Source of the DNA: Pigoraptor chileana
Lineage: Eukaryota; Opisthokonta; Filasterea
Reading direction: 5' to 3'
DNA length: 32,708 bases
Assembly: GCA_943704495.1 (NCBI GenBank)
Contig: CALSCR010002186.1
Coordinates: forward strand, 1 to 32,708
Part shown: piece by piece, positions 21,904 through 32,708 of the stretch
Layout of the letters: every line of letters begins with the position of its first letter
Numbering within the stretch: position 1 is the stretch's first letter
Notes under the pieces: generated by a model
Seen by the model: only the letters and a program-made list of their open reading frames with translations
Database searches by the model: none
Told to the model about the DNA's origin: nothing
Program-made: the position numbers and the translations under genes

Positions 21904-22197
21904 TCATACCATTAGTGTGACCTGATCGACCCGGACGGTGGAGGAACCGGAACACTTGACCGGCCCAATATTGGCAACGTTGTGGATCGATGAGGGCTGA
22001 ACCTCGACGCCATAAGAGGCAATCAGGTCACAGTCGACCGCAATGGGGACCAATGGGAGTGCGCATTTCCTGATTGGGGGTCGGAAAAGCCCCGCAGATT
22101 GCTGTGAGATAGTAGATTCCTGATCCCAATATGTTACATAGTGAGAGTATAGTGAAGCAACCTTCGTACCGTTGATTTGCAGCAAGTTGATGCTCAT
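21904..22197 (-). CDS. Hypothetical 97-aa open frame
   Basis: A minus-strand frame running from ATG at 22197 to TGA at 21904, beginning MSINLLQING and ending VDQVTLMV. It has balanced amino-acid content without the low-complexity look of the microsatellite frames, but no recognised domain, no membrane segment and no conserved neighbour. It could be an exon of an unseen gene, a fragment of an old element, or chance. Confidence 0.2.
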   Translation of the reverse strand: MSINLLQINGTKVASLYSHYVTYWDQESTISQQSAGLFRPPIRKCALPLVPIAVDCDLIASYGVEVQPSSIHNVANIGPVKCSGSSTVRVDQVTLMV

Positions 22198-22309
22198 AGT
22201 TTAGTATAAATGGGAGTGTTCGAACTGCTTATATTCAAAATAGTCAGCTGTCAACAACACTCCTTAGCCACACATTCCCACGCATGTCTCGCGGCCACAC
22301 ACCCGACAC

Positions 22310-22321
22310 ATACACACATTG

Positions 22322-22360
<39 letters not shown>

Positions 22361-22445
22361 TGCATGCACACACACACACACACACATTGCATGCACACAC
22401 ACACAAACGCACACCACAATACGCACACACACACACGCACACAAC

Positions 22446-22487
<42 letters not shown>

Positions 22488-22492
22488 CGCAC
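22310..22492. repeat. CA-rich satellite with TTGCATGCA spacers
   Basis: (CA)n runs broken three times by CATTGCAYGCACA (near 22316, 22356 and 22384) and then by irregular CGCACA units. It lies about 370 bp upstream of the IP3 receptor start codon. Confidence 0.9.
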
Positions 22493-22857
22493 GCGCAACT
22501 CGAGCTCACCGACCCATAGTCTATTGAAAGTACTCGCACAGTACACGAAAGGGTTTGTTGCCGGATTCACTTTAGCCCTCCGTCTCTCTGAATTCGGCTT
22601 GGAGGTTAGTATTGCTGTGATGGTGTGAAAATATTTTAATCAGTGTGTGCGAGATGCACGGACACCGACACTATTTGACCCAACGCTCTAAACTGCAAAC
22701 CGTGTTCTGTGTGTTTTTTGTGTGATTCTTCCCACTTGCAGATATTTCATCCTCATAACTTTTTTAAAAAACTCCGTGCGGTGCGAGCGGCGCATCCTCG
22801 TAACCTCGTGTGTGGCTGAGCGACCGTACCTGCCTGGGTGCGGTTCACCTCTGAACT

Positions 22858-23766
22858 ATGGCTACCTCGGCGAATGCGAACGATGCGTCGGAAAATGTTG
22901 TGTGCATTGGCGACTCGATCACATTGTTCTGTGAGGAGATGCATGGGTATTTGTGCTCTGAAAGGTAGGGTGTAAAATGTATGTGTTTGTGTGATTGTAT
23001 AGCACAAAGATGTGCTCTATATTATCAATGTGCGCGTTACATGCATGCCCGAGTCATGTACGGTATTTATTGATTAGCTGCATCTTGCAATGCGAGGGCT
23101 ACTACCCCCCCTCCCCTATGTCTTACATTGGCACTGTTTTTTCTGCGTGCGCTTTGACGCAGCCCCTCTCTCTCCCGGCTCGTCGTTCAGCCGACTGACA
23201 GGAAAGCGCCACATTTGCCGAAATGTGTCGACATCAAGGGTGAGATGCCCTTGTATTATGTATTGTTTATTATCTATCGAGTCGATAACAAGAGTGAGAT
23301 CTCTCTATTTTTTGTTGCTTCTAATCGCTTATCGAGCATTGCACTAGAGTTGGACCAATTGGTTTATTGAGTTGGTGTGCCTGCCTTTCGATTCAGCTCT
23401 GCCATATGCAACCACGATAGTCATCCCAAGGAATGACACATCCTGATTAATTGTTGTATTTGTTGTATTGTTATTCCACTCTCTCGCTCTGCCACCACTT
23501 GCACATCCACATACTGTCTGTGCAGCCTCTGTGTTCGACATCATGGTGCCAACAAAGTACAAGGCACAGCAGGCGCTTGTCAAGTACGTCAAGGACCACA
23601 AAAAGGCGGGAAAAGGCCGTCCACAGGCGGATTCAAATCCAGAGTACTACGAACTCACGGTGCGTGCTTGCCCTTTTTGTTTTGTTTTGGGATGGATGTA
23701 CTTTCTGCTGCGTGTCAGTTTGCAGTTTCTATGATGCAACACACATACTCAGTATTCTACATTCAT

Positions 23767-23848
<82 letters not shown>

Positions 23849-26800
23849 ACACACAACAGAAACACGCCGAGTCGGAGGAGCTGGAGAGTCGCCAGGATCA
23901 GCTCCGCATGCGATCCACCCCGATTGTGTACGGACAGGTCGTTCAGGTAAGCAGGATGCAATTGTAATGCAGGCGTTCACCCTTTTCAAAATAGTTTTCT
24001 TGGTTCATTGGACCCAGCATGAGACCGGCGTACATTTGGCATCCTTCTTTGTACCAAGATTACAGGTTACACTCTCACATGCAAACGCACATACATACGC
24101 ACGCATACACACACACGTCTGTATACGCAGTGCAAGCGCTGTGAACCCCCAAACTCACTCACGCACACATATGCGCACACACACACTCTCTCTTAACTTG
24201 TGGAGTCCATGGACAAAGACACTGACTTGAATCATACATCTATCTTAACTATTACGCACGCATATACACGCTCATATGCAATCCATTCACAACAATAACC
24301 TGTCACAGCTGCGTCATGCGATCAGCGGACGCTATGTCAAAGTTATGAGCGGCGAAACTGCGCTGCTTGACCGCAACTGCATCCGGGTGGAGCTTGATAA
24401 GCACGGCGGAAAGGGCTGCCACTTTCGCATTGTGCCCCGCTACAAAGTCCGCAGCGAGGGAGACCAGGTTTGTGTGTGTGTGTGTGGAGGGGGTGTATGT
24501 GTGTATGTGCATGTGTAGTGTGTGTGTACATGTCGGTGCCTTTGTTTGGGTGCGCCTGTGTTGCGTGATGATTACCTTATGGATTTCAATCTCCTCCAAA
24601 ACACCTCGATGCGACCGCACATAACCGCGCACCGCAATCGACAGGTCCAAAAAGACGATCGCCTTGTTCTTGAAAGCATGAAGACAAACGGACAGTACCT
24701 TGGCTGCTCTGCGCGCTCCCTCTTTGCGACGCCGTCGATTGACACTGGAAGCCATGAGGTGTCCACATCCGTCTCCGCGGGAACCTTCAACGTGAGTGAC
24801 GAATTGTACTATTTGTGTGTGTGTGTTTTTGTTTGTGGTTCTGGTTGCTATTCTTTCATTTACCGCACATCAGGAATAGCTCTCTCTTGTAATACTAGAA
24901 TATTTTCTTTTGATTCACCGGAAATCCGTTCACTCAATACCCTATTCGATACGCACGCACACATAAACACACAATACATATCATGATAAACGAACACAAA
25001 CACACATACACATACGCACACATGCACACATAAACACATAAAACAACTGCAACAAACGCACGCACCCTCTACACAACCAGATTGGAATCCACTCTAGTGC
25101 GCTCAACTTTGATACAGACCCCACACTCCTTCGTGGCGGCCAAATAATGCGTCTATTCCACTCTGAGCACGAGGGCTATCTCTCTGCTGAGGGAGCGTTT
25201 TTCGGTCGCGATGCGCACACGCGGCCCGAGTGGGGCGAATCAGTTCACCTACGTCTGCGTTCCAGAACCACGAAGAATGACCAAGGAGACTCTGACAGCG
25301 GAAGCGTTCGCGCTGAACCAACGGCGCCGATTGTGTTCTGGCAGCTGGAGCATGCTGACGCGCCTATGTCGGGCGGACCCATTCTGTGGCAGGAGGCATG
25401 CCGCATCAAGCATGTGCCCACGAAAAGGTGCATCACATGCTGAGCGCGTCTCCTGTTTGGCTGTTACGTCGAATGAGCCTGATGTGTCTATGTCTCTCTG
25501 TGCCAATCTCTGTCTTTTTTTCTTTAGACACTCCGAGGACAAACTTCAATCTTATGTGTGTTTTGCACCCGATGTATACTGTGCGTGATAATGTATGTGC
25601 GTAAAACTCATTCTCACTCGACACACACACGTACACATACACATCCCACATACACATTGCACTCCCACACACAGCTACCTGAGCGTTGCCCCGGGACGCG
25701 ATGGGACAAAGCCATCTGTCTTTCTCACCTCAACGGCCTCGTCGACGTTTGATAGGAGCGATCGCAATACTGTGTTTCGCTTGCACCCAATGGCGGAGGA
25801 ATCGAGTGCGTCGCCCGCCAAACTGGGCTCGTTTTTCCAGATTCAGCACGCCGTGTCTGGACTGTGGGTGGGCAGCGCCAGTGACGCGCCGGAATTTTCC
25901 AGGGAGCGGTACCGGCTCATTAAGGGTGACCGCGAAGGTTTGTCCGGACTCCGCTGGGACAAGGCGCAGCTGCGATGCATCACCGTTTCGGAGGAGAAGA
26001 GCATTGACGATGCCTTTGTGGCGTCTCCTGTAGACGAAGAAGTTGTGCATGCCGCCAACACTGTCGCGTTTTCAGTCCCTCTCATTGCAAACTACATACG
26101 CGCCGTCCTCGGATTCAGTGGGGATACACAGAACCTTACGGGTGGATCAAAGACGTGTCGCGCGGCGGAGGAGCGGCTGTCACGTGCATGCCTTGGGCAC
26201 CTGGGTCGCTTTGTCATGGTGGATGGGCGCCCCAATCGACGCCGCCAAAAGCTGTTGCGCCACTTTCGCGTCGCAGATCTGCTGCAGGAGCTTATTCTGA
26301 GCATTTCAGCACGCATGGCCTCCACAAATCGGCCTCAGGTCCTTGCAAGCGAATCGTCGATTGAGGAAATGATGTCGGGAGCGTACGCACTTCTCGTCAA
26401 GTTTCTGCTGGCGGGATGCCGCTCCAATGCACTGTACGTTGCCCGTCACGTGCCGTTTTTCATGGAGAGGCTTCGTGGCGCCAATGCGTCGTCATCCTCG
26501 TCGGTGCATTCCACTTCGCAATCGACTTCGAAGCGGATCGCTCAGGGCAGCGCCATTGATGTGCTCACTGCGCTCGTCGAGGGGAATATCAGTATTGTGG
26601 AGCGCATTGGGCTCGAACAGATCAAGTGCATCGTGAGGTATCTCGAGACGGTGGGTGTTTATATCGTCATGTGCGCCGCTGTTGCTGTTGTTGTTTTGGT
26701 TTTGTTTGTTATTATTGTGAAGAAACCACACACACACACACACACACATAACTGCATACAATTAACAAACAAATCACTCCAACGAATATTTTGTGCACTT

Positions 26801-29800
26801 TTCTCAGGATCGCGATCCGGTGTACCTTCGCTTTCTTTCCCGCCTCTGCTTTTGCGCGGGAGAAGACGTCACCGTGCGTCAGAATGAAGTGCTCGAGCAG
26901 CTTGTGACGGCACGCAGGGATACATTGTTCCTTCAAACGCAGTTTCAAAGCAACAACGGCGCAGGTTCAATCCTCGTTACTATCGCTCCCGGTGTTGTTG
27001 TGCCACTTGAGAACCTCTCTTCCAACAAGACGAGCGGTGACGCCGCTGCAGGAAGGCTGCGATCGTCAACGCACGGAACGAAAAAGATGTCCGAGGTGTG
27101 TGTGTGTGCGTGTATGTTTTTTCTCTTCTTCTTTTTCTGTGCGTGCATAAAACAAATATGCTTATCTCCCTTCCCTTCCTCGCTCTCTGTCTCGGCCTCT
27201 TGACTCCCACTCTGTTATCTCCCTCTCTTTTTCACCATTTTCCAGGATGCTCCGGCTACGTCGGGTGGCTTGCTGACTGTTCCTGGTGCAGCAGGCACGG
27301 GAAGCCAGCGACGCTCACTTGTGTCTGACACGAGCATATCGCAGCAGTCCACACTCGCGTCGGCGTACCGTTTCTTCAAGGCGCAGTTGGAGCTCATTTC
27401 CTCTCTCTGTGCAGGGAAAAACAAGGTTTCGATCGAAGCACTTCGCGAGCGCAAGATCATCAGCTGGGACGAATGCCTCTGTGCACTCCGCAACGGGAAC
27501 GTCTCTAATCGTCTGCGTGGACGCTACGCAAACCTGATTGTGTCTGCGTTTATTGACGTCGGATCGCCTGAGGGCACGACTGTGGAAGAGCACGGTGTGC
27601 TGTCGTTTGTGAAGGACGCATTGGGCCAGATGAACGACAGGACGCGTGCAAACACGGAGAGAAAACGCGCCGAGCTGAGTGCGCGCGCCGATGGAAAGTG
27701 GGTTGAATTGGTTGTTGATGTTGTTGTAGTTGTTGTTGTTATCTTTTTTGTTTTTGGGCTGTTTTTAATTTATTTTTTGTTTTGGTTTGGTTTTTATTAT
27801 CTGTACGTATGTGTATTTCCCTTCGTTTTTGTCACATACTTTAGCGCATCACGCCTAATATCCCAATGCAATCGCACTCTCCCAGAGACGTTGTCCAGCG
27901 TATGATGGACTGGATCGAGAGCTATTTTGCGCAGGAATTCGCACGCGAACCAATTATTGACGCTTCGACAGCACCGTCTGGCTTTTTCGGCGACCAGCGT
28001 TCCAAGAACTACTTTGTGGGCACACTCCTTAACCTAATCTATCGTCTCGTCCGCAACGGTTTCTATTCTGGACCGGGCGACGCCGAGCGTCTCTTCAGGA
28101 AGCTACTTCCCCTTCTCGACGGCAAGAAGGATCGTCCGTCTGCCAATCCCGTCAACGCGGCCGAGCAGCAGTCTGAATTTGTACGCAATAGCATGGTTCC
28201 CACTGGACACAATGCAGCGGGATATGTAGCACTCAAGGACGCTGCACGTGACGCACAGACGAAGCATCAGGCGGAGGAAGAGAGAAAGAATTTGGAGAAG
28301 AAGCAACTCGAAGGATGGACGAAAAAGGATCGTTTTGTGCGCAGTGCAAACAACGACCTTATTGCACAGACGCGGTGTCGCGCACTCGATATTCTGCGGT
28401 TGCTCTTCTCGCAGCGCCTGGACATTCGTCTCCGCAAGTTTCTTATTCTGTATGTGGCCGTCGATGAGCTGGTCAAGAACCCGTCAAAGGTTTCGGAGAA
28501 GAGATTGTTCGCCCGGACTGAGATCCCCGCTGAAGTGCTCCTGCCACTCACTCGCAAGGATGGCAAGGTATCACCAAAGGATATCAACAAGGCCCTCGCA
28601 GACTTCTTTATTAGTCAGGACCAGAACACAGACTTTCTCGCCAGCTCGGGTGACCCGCGCATCGGGGGTGTTGCGGCGGTGGCGGGTAACTTCCACCATG
28701 GCGCACAGGACTTGCAGCTGTCACAGCCCGCGGGGGCGCACGGGATACCGTATGGAACCACGCTGGTGCGTCGACTGCTCGATCTGTCCAGGTATGAGTT
28801 CCCGGGACTCGTCGTGCGCTGCGTCGAAATTCTCGACGATTACTATGGCCAAAACAGGCTGTTGTTTGACAAGGCCATGGACGCCATGTTACTGGTGCAC
28901 CCGGATTCTGTTACTTTTTCGACGACGATTGTGATTCCGCAAATGACATTTGTTGAGGATATGACGCAGAGTGACTGGGAACCCAAAGATGCCAAGCGCC
29001 TGTGTGGCATACTCGACGAATTCACGGAAAATTGCGTTTTAAAAGCGGATTCTGAAGCTGCGCACCGTAGCAACCAGGAGATCCTTGACAACGCCCGGCT
29101 CGCTTCGCTGGCTTTTGGTCTTCTTTTGCACCCGATGGACCTCGACGTCGCCGAGAACGCGCGTAACTTTGCGCGGGTGGCGGTGTCGTGTCTCAAACTC
29201 ATGCGGGCCCTGGCGCGTGACAATCCCCTGAAGAAGAGAATGTTTTTCGAGAAGCTTGACGTGCTTTTGAACCACAAACTCGCAGACCTCCAATTGCCAG
29301 ATGCGGGGACGAACGTCTCAAAGGAGCTTGCCTTGTGCGTGGCGGAAATTTTCCGTGGAGACCAAGAGCTGTGTCTAGCCATTCGAGAACAGCACATTGA
29401 ACGGATGGTACAGCTTCTCTCCATGCACGGCACAAAAGCGCCCGAATGGATCGATGCATTGCGCTCGTTTGTTGAGGTCACGGGACGCTCCGGAACGGAA
29501 AATCTGCGGCACAACCAGGGTCACGTGGCCCGTTACTTGTTGCGGCACCGGAAAAAGGTGCTTGTCATGATATCCGATGAGGAGAACGACGCACGCCTCG
29601 AAATGCTGCGACAGAAGGACGAGACACCAGAGCTCTCGTATCACCTCCGTCTTGTCGACCTTCTCGCATCGTGCGCGCGCGGGGACGGCAACAAGCACAT
29701 TGAGTCACTCTGCCAGTCGATCTTTGATCCGGACGAGCTGTTTGAGGTGCTTTGTTCCACTGCCATAAGCATGTCGCGAAAGCGTCCGTACATTCAGTTC

Positions 29801-32410
29801 TTGCTGACTGTGTACCTCGAGGCAGAGGAGGTCGACGCGGGTGACGATATGAACGAGTTGGGTGGGGGCGGCCCGTCTTCGTTTGGGGGGAACTTCAACG
29901 CCACTCCGGGAGACCCACTCGCGCCCGGCGGCGCATCCACCTCCACCAAGACAATTGTCGACCCGCTGGAACCCGCATCGCAAACCTGGACATTCCTTCA
30001 TATGGCCAAAGCGTTTGTCCAGACGGTCGTTACGTCGGTGTCGAGCGGTGCCGTGTCTGCCAAGGGCCTCACGATGGCAACTCGGCGGGGCAATCGGCGC
30101 AACGAGAAGAGCGACTCTGCGGTGGAGGGCGTGATGGTGATGCTGGACGCAATTGTGCCACTTTACCACCGCCTTCTCGAGCAGTTTTACCATCCCGACG
30201 ACGTCACTGAAACGCAGGACGCACTACTAGTGTCATTTGGGCGGCTCATCGCACAGTTTGTGGATGTTGCTAGCGCAATTGTGCGAACACGGTCGCAGTG
30301 GCTGACTCTAAATTCGTGTGTCATGATCATGATCCAGAAACTGCCTGCTCTTGCGGACGGCCCCAATCCCGTCAAATCACCCTCCAATGCTGGTATGGAC
30401 GACGACGGTGATGATAATGACCGCAACGAGGAGATTTGCAAGCACCGCTTGGAGTTTGCGGAGGAACGCGAACTAAACAATCGCCTCGTTTCGTTTGTGG
30501 CGCGTCTCAAACACGAGATTGCGGGACACAACGAAGAGTACCACGACTGCCCGCGAGCCCTCAGCGCGGATATCGCACAGCGTGACCCGAGCTGGGCTTA
30601 TGATCCGGCGTGCCCGTACGAACGCAATGAACTTCCTCGTGGCGCGGAATTCCAGAACCTTTTGGAGGCATTTGACGGTGCGATCGACCGCGAGGCTGCC
30701 GCGGGAACGGGACGACGGAAGAAGGGGGTACGCAAGGACTTTGCAAAGTACTTTGGAAGCATTATCCGGTATCTGAAGTACAAGTATGTGACTGCGGACG
30801 ACGGCGATGACTCTGTTTTTGTCAACGCCGACCGATGGATGGACGACGAAGGTGTGTTGTTGTGGTGCGATGTTGGGAGTTGCTCTTTCGTTTGTTGTTT
30901 TCGGTTCGTTTTTGTTGTTGTTTTCGTTTTCGTTTTGTTTGTTGTGTTTTTCTTGTTGTTGAATTGTGTAGGTGATGGATATCGGGTGTGTTTGGGATTT
31001 AGTTGTGCTGCTGTGCGGTGGCATGTAAATTGCCGAATTGTGGACTATTTTGAACTGTTGCCTTTGTGTGTCTCGTGTGTCTGACTGCGTATGGTCGGTG
31101 TGTATTTTTGTTGGTTTTATATGTGTTTCTCTCGCAGATCTCGAAGTGCGTTGTCTGCAGCTCATGCGAGGCATGGTGCAGAACCTGAAGTGCCGCATCA
31201 AACCAAGCGAGAGGTGGGTTCTGTTTTATGATCTTTGTTGCGCCCCGTTTTTGCCTTTGTCGGTCTTTTGTATTCGTCTATGACATGCATGCTTCCATAT
31301 ACAGGAAATGAAAGGGTTGTAGTATGCTCAATCAGGGCATGCCGTTGTTTCTGTGGTGTGTGTGTCTTTTTGTATCATCATAACTGAGATGTGCCTACAC
31401 ACCCATGCTCACTGCTTGCACTCGTTGCCCATACTCGCCCATAACTCGTACCAACACCAAAAACAAAGACGCTCTCTTCCATCATCATAATTAACGTCGT
31501 CGTCTTTCTTTCTTCGTATCTTTCCAGCACGGGCGAGCTACACGAGGCAGCCTGGAATGCCGTCGAGGAGGTCCAAAACGCCCTTATCAAACTCGGTGCG
31601 TGCGATGCAGTGTGCTACCTCTTCAACTCGACAAGCGATCGTGTGGTCACTGAGGCTCTTCGCGCCGCCGTCGCACTTCTCGATGGAGGCAATCGTCTCG
31701 CTCAAGACAAGTTTCGCATCTACCTCACTGGGACGCTGCACGACAATGCCATATTCTCGAATGTGCAAAAGGAGCTGTGGTCGGCGACTATCACGATCAA
31801 GGAGAAGAGGACGATGGAGCTGCAGAAGAGGCGGAAGGCCGAGAAGAGCAAGGAGCTGGTCAACACGCTGCAAGGATGTGAGTCGCCCATTTTACGCATG
31901 TTTGTGCGTGTTTACGTGGCTCTTATTTCTCGAATGCATTTTCTTTTCACACGCACACACACACATACACACACACACACACACACAAAACTCACACTTT
32001 ACACAAAATTACACACAATCACTCAAATCATATGAACAAATGTCTAAACCCGATTTATTACTTGGCATACTTTTATAGCCGAACGACTCAAGGCGAATGC
32101 AATCGTCAATCACCCCGACGAATCGCAATCGATGGAGCTGCAAGTTATGGGCTCAACCAAGCCGGTTCAGTCGTCATCGGCACCCGCTGTGGAAGAACCC
32201 GAGAAGACAGAGTCGAACAAGGCGATTGTGGAGGTGTTGCGGATGCTGCAACTCTTGTGCGAAGAACACAACATCCCCATGAAGAACCTCATGCGGGTGC
32301 AGGCGGGAGGGTCTCTCAAGACGATCAACATTGTGCAAGAGTCGGTGCGCTTTTTCATGTCGATCTACAGGTTCCTCGACACGAATGACAGCAGGGCGCT
32401 CATTGTGCAG
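22858..32410 (+). CDS. ITPR: Inositol 1,4,5-trisphosphate receptor, N-terminal 2166 codons, 3' end missing
   Basis: Intracellular calcium-release channel of the ER. Exons: 22858-22964, 23163-23239, 23526-23659, 23860-23946, 24309-24467, 24645-24791, 25081-25427, 25675-26650, 26808-27095, 27246-27697, 27886-30851, 31138-31213, 31528-31877 and 32079-32410; all in phase, leaving the frame open at the right edge. In order: N-terminal suppressor/beta-trefoil (about 1-235), MIR region (to about 440), RIH armadillo domain with NRRRQKLLR (540-548), a long helical middle with a Gly-rich insert in exon 11, a second RIH region, and the RIH-associated LQLLCEEHN segment in exon 14. The pore region is beyond the window (animal receptors are about 2700 aa). 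Of the IP3 contacts, R265 and R269 (here R295, R299), R504, K508, R511 (R541, K545, R548) and R568 (R602) align; Y567 and K569 are C601 and S603. The exon 10/11 join is the least certain. Confidence 0.95.
23769..23856 (+). repeat. (AC)n microsatellite at an intron 3' end
   Basis: A long CA tract runs to within three bases of the acceptor CAG at 23857-23859 of IP3 receptor intron 3, replacing the usual pyrimidine tract. Confidence 0.97.
24084..24185 (+). repeat. CA-rich tract in IP3 receptor intron 4
   Basis: Irregular CA repeats with CGCA and CATA variants, just upstream of the dispersed intronic element at 24199. Confidence 0.85.
24199..24245 (+). repeat. Dispersed intronic element, best copy (IP3 receptor intron 4)
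   Basis: TGTGGAGTCCATGGACA (24199-24215), then AAGAC, then ACTGACTTGAATCATACATC (24221-24240) and TATCT. This clean copy defines the two conserved blocks. It reads in the direction of the IP3 receptor transcript. Confidence 0.7.
24952..25062 (+). repeat. CA-rich tract in IP3 receptor intron 6
   Basis: Irregular ACACA and ACATA repeats lead up to the acceptor AACCAG at 25075-25080. Confidence 0.85.
31951..31987 (+). repeat. Short (CA)n in IP3 receptor intron 13
   Basis: A CA run with two interruptions, in the intron between exons 31528-31877 and 32079-32410. Confidence 0.9.
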
Positions 32411-32708
32411 GTGCGTGGTTGAGTGTGTGTATGCGTGTGCAAGTGGGGTGGGGGTATGGTGTGGTTGTGGTTGTGTTTGTGGGTGTGGGCGTGGGTATGC
32501 GTTCGGTGTGCGTGTGGGTGCGTGTAGGTTGGGTTGGTAAATCTATGGGAGGAAGCATGTGTATCTGCTTGTCACTTTTTCGCTGGATGTGTGTGTACGT
32601 TTGTGGTTTCTGCAACAGTGGACGAGTGCAGCGATAATCGGACATTTATTTTCTTGTTTGCGTACTCACCTGACTCCCTCCTCCACTGTCATTTTATCCC
32701 CCCTCCCC
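32411..32708 (+). other. Start of IP3 receptor intron 14, running off the window
   Basis: Begins with a GTGCGT donor and is G/T-rich (GTGTGT, GTGGTTG words) to about 32620, then pyrimidine-rich. No acceptor followed by an in-frame IP3-receptor-like exon was recognised before the window ends. Confidence 0.7.

Larger units (their letters stand above)
19863..22857. other. 3-kb spacer with unusual composition
   Basis: No convincing gene was found. From about 20200 to 22000 the DNA is crowded with CAGTCAGT/ACTGACTG and GACTGCCG/CGGCAGTC words on both strands, unlike the CA/TG-rich introns. It contains a box-B-like GGTTCGATCCC (20657-20667), a GC-rich motif (21552-21578) shared with 9944-9971, and a CCAAT followed by ATATAAA (21853-21867). 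Just before the IP3 receptor start, CATCCTCATAAC (22748-22759) and CATCCTCGTAAC (22793-22804) form a direct repeat. Confidence 0.5.

Noticed and set aside
25428-25443. A stop codon (TGA at 25441) ending the IP3 receptor early
   Set aside because: It lies past the donor at 25428; the join AG to C at 25675 gives KRSYLSVAPG, as expected in the MIR region.
30852-31084. The IP3 receptor frame reading on to a stop at 31084
   Set aside because: It runs into a GTT/TTG-rich intron after a GTGTGT donor; the in-phase exon at 31138 restores receptor-like sequence.
1-32708. CRISPR arrays, rRNA, plasmid or phage genes, and LTR, LINE or DNA transposon open frames
   Set aside because: None recognised; the regular repeats present are microsatellites or ankyrin coding units, and no reverse transcriptase, integrase or transposase motif was seen.

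Overview
The window is nuclear DNA from an intron-rich, probably single-celled eukaryote. The genes are split by many short-to-medium GT-AG introns, and the introns and spacers are full of CA/TG microsatellites. The proteins are clearly eukaryotic: a spliceosomal RRM-cyclophilin, a NEK6/7 kinase, a LIM adaptor and an IP3 receptor. I could not fix the lineage. An IP3 receptor together with a paxillin-like LIM protein and an ankyrin-kinase-RING fusion fits a free-living heterotrophic protist better than a plant or a yeast-like fungus.

Layout: (1) 213-3568, minus: PPIE/Cyp33-type RRM plus cyclophilin, nine exons seen, 3' end off the left edge. (2) 4153-6215, plus: LD motif plus three LIM domains, six exons, complete. 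(3) 6723-9521, minus: NEK6/7-type kinase, six exons, complete, 282 aa. (4) 10242-12673, plus: new-looking ankyrin-repeat protein with four or five membrane segments, eight exons, 399 aa. (5) 13934-19862, plus: 1899-aa fusion of about 26 ankyrin repeats, a helical linker, a protein kinase and a RING plus Rcat-like zinc module, made of one tiny first exon and one giant exon. (6) 22858 to beyond the right edge, plus: inositol trisphosphate receptor, 14 exons and 2166 codons seen. All exon joins given were checked by hand for reading phase.

Genes 1/2 and 3/4 are divergent pairs with 584 and 720 bp between start codons; genes 2/3 converge. Genes 2, 3, 5 and 6 would suit cytoskeletal, cell-cycle and calcium/ubiquitin signalling, but nothing shows that they act in one pathway.

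The most interesting items are the ankyrin-kinase-RING/Rcat fusion with a candidate catalytic cysteine; a short dispersed intronic repeat found in three different genes, always in the same orientation relative to transcription; the ankyrin/multi-pass membrane protein; two 14-bp repeats that each include the start codon of an ankyrin gene; and a roughly 2-kb spacer (20.2-22.2 kb) with unusual composition whose sequence motifs recur in two other spacers.
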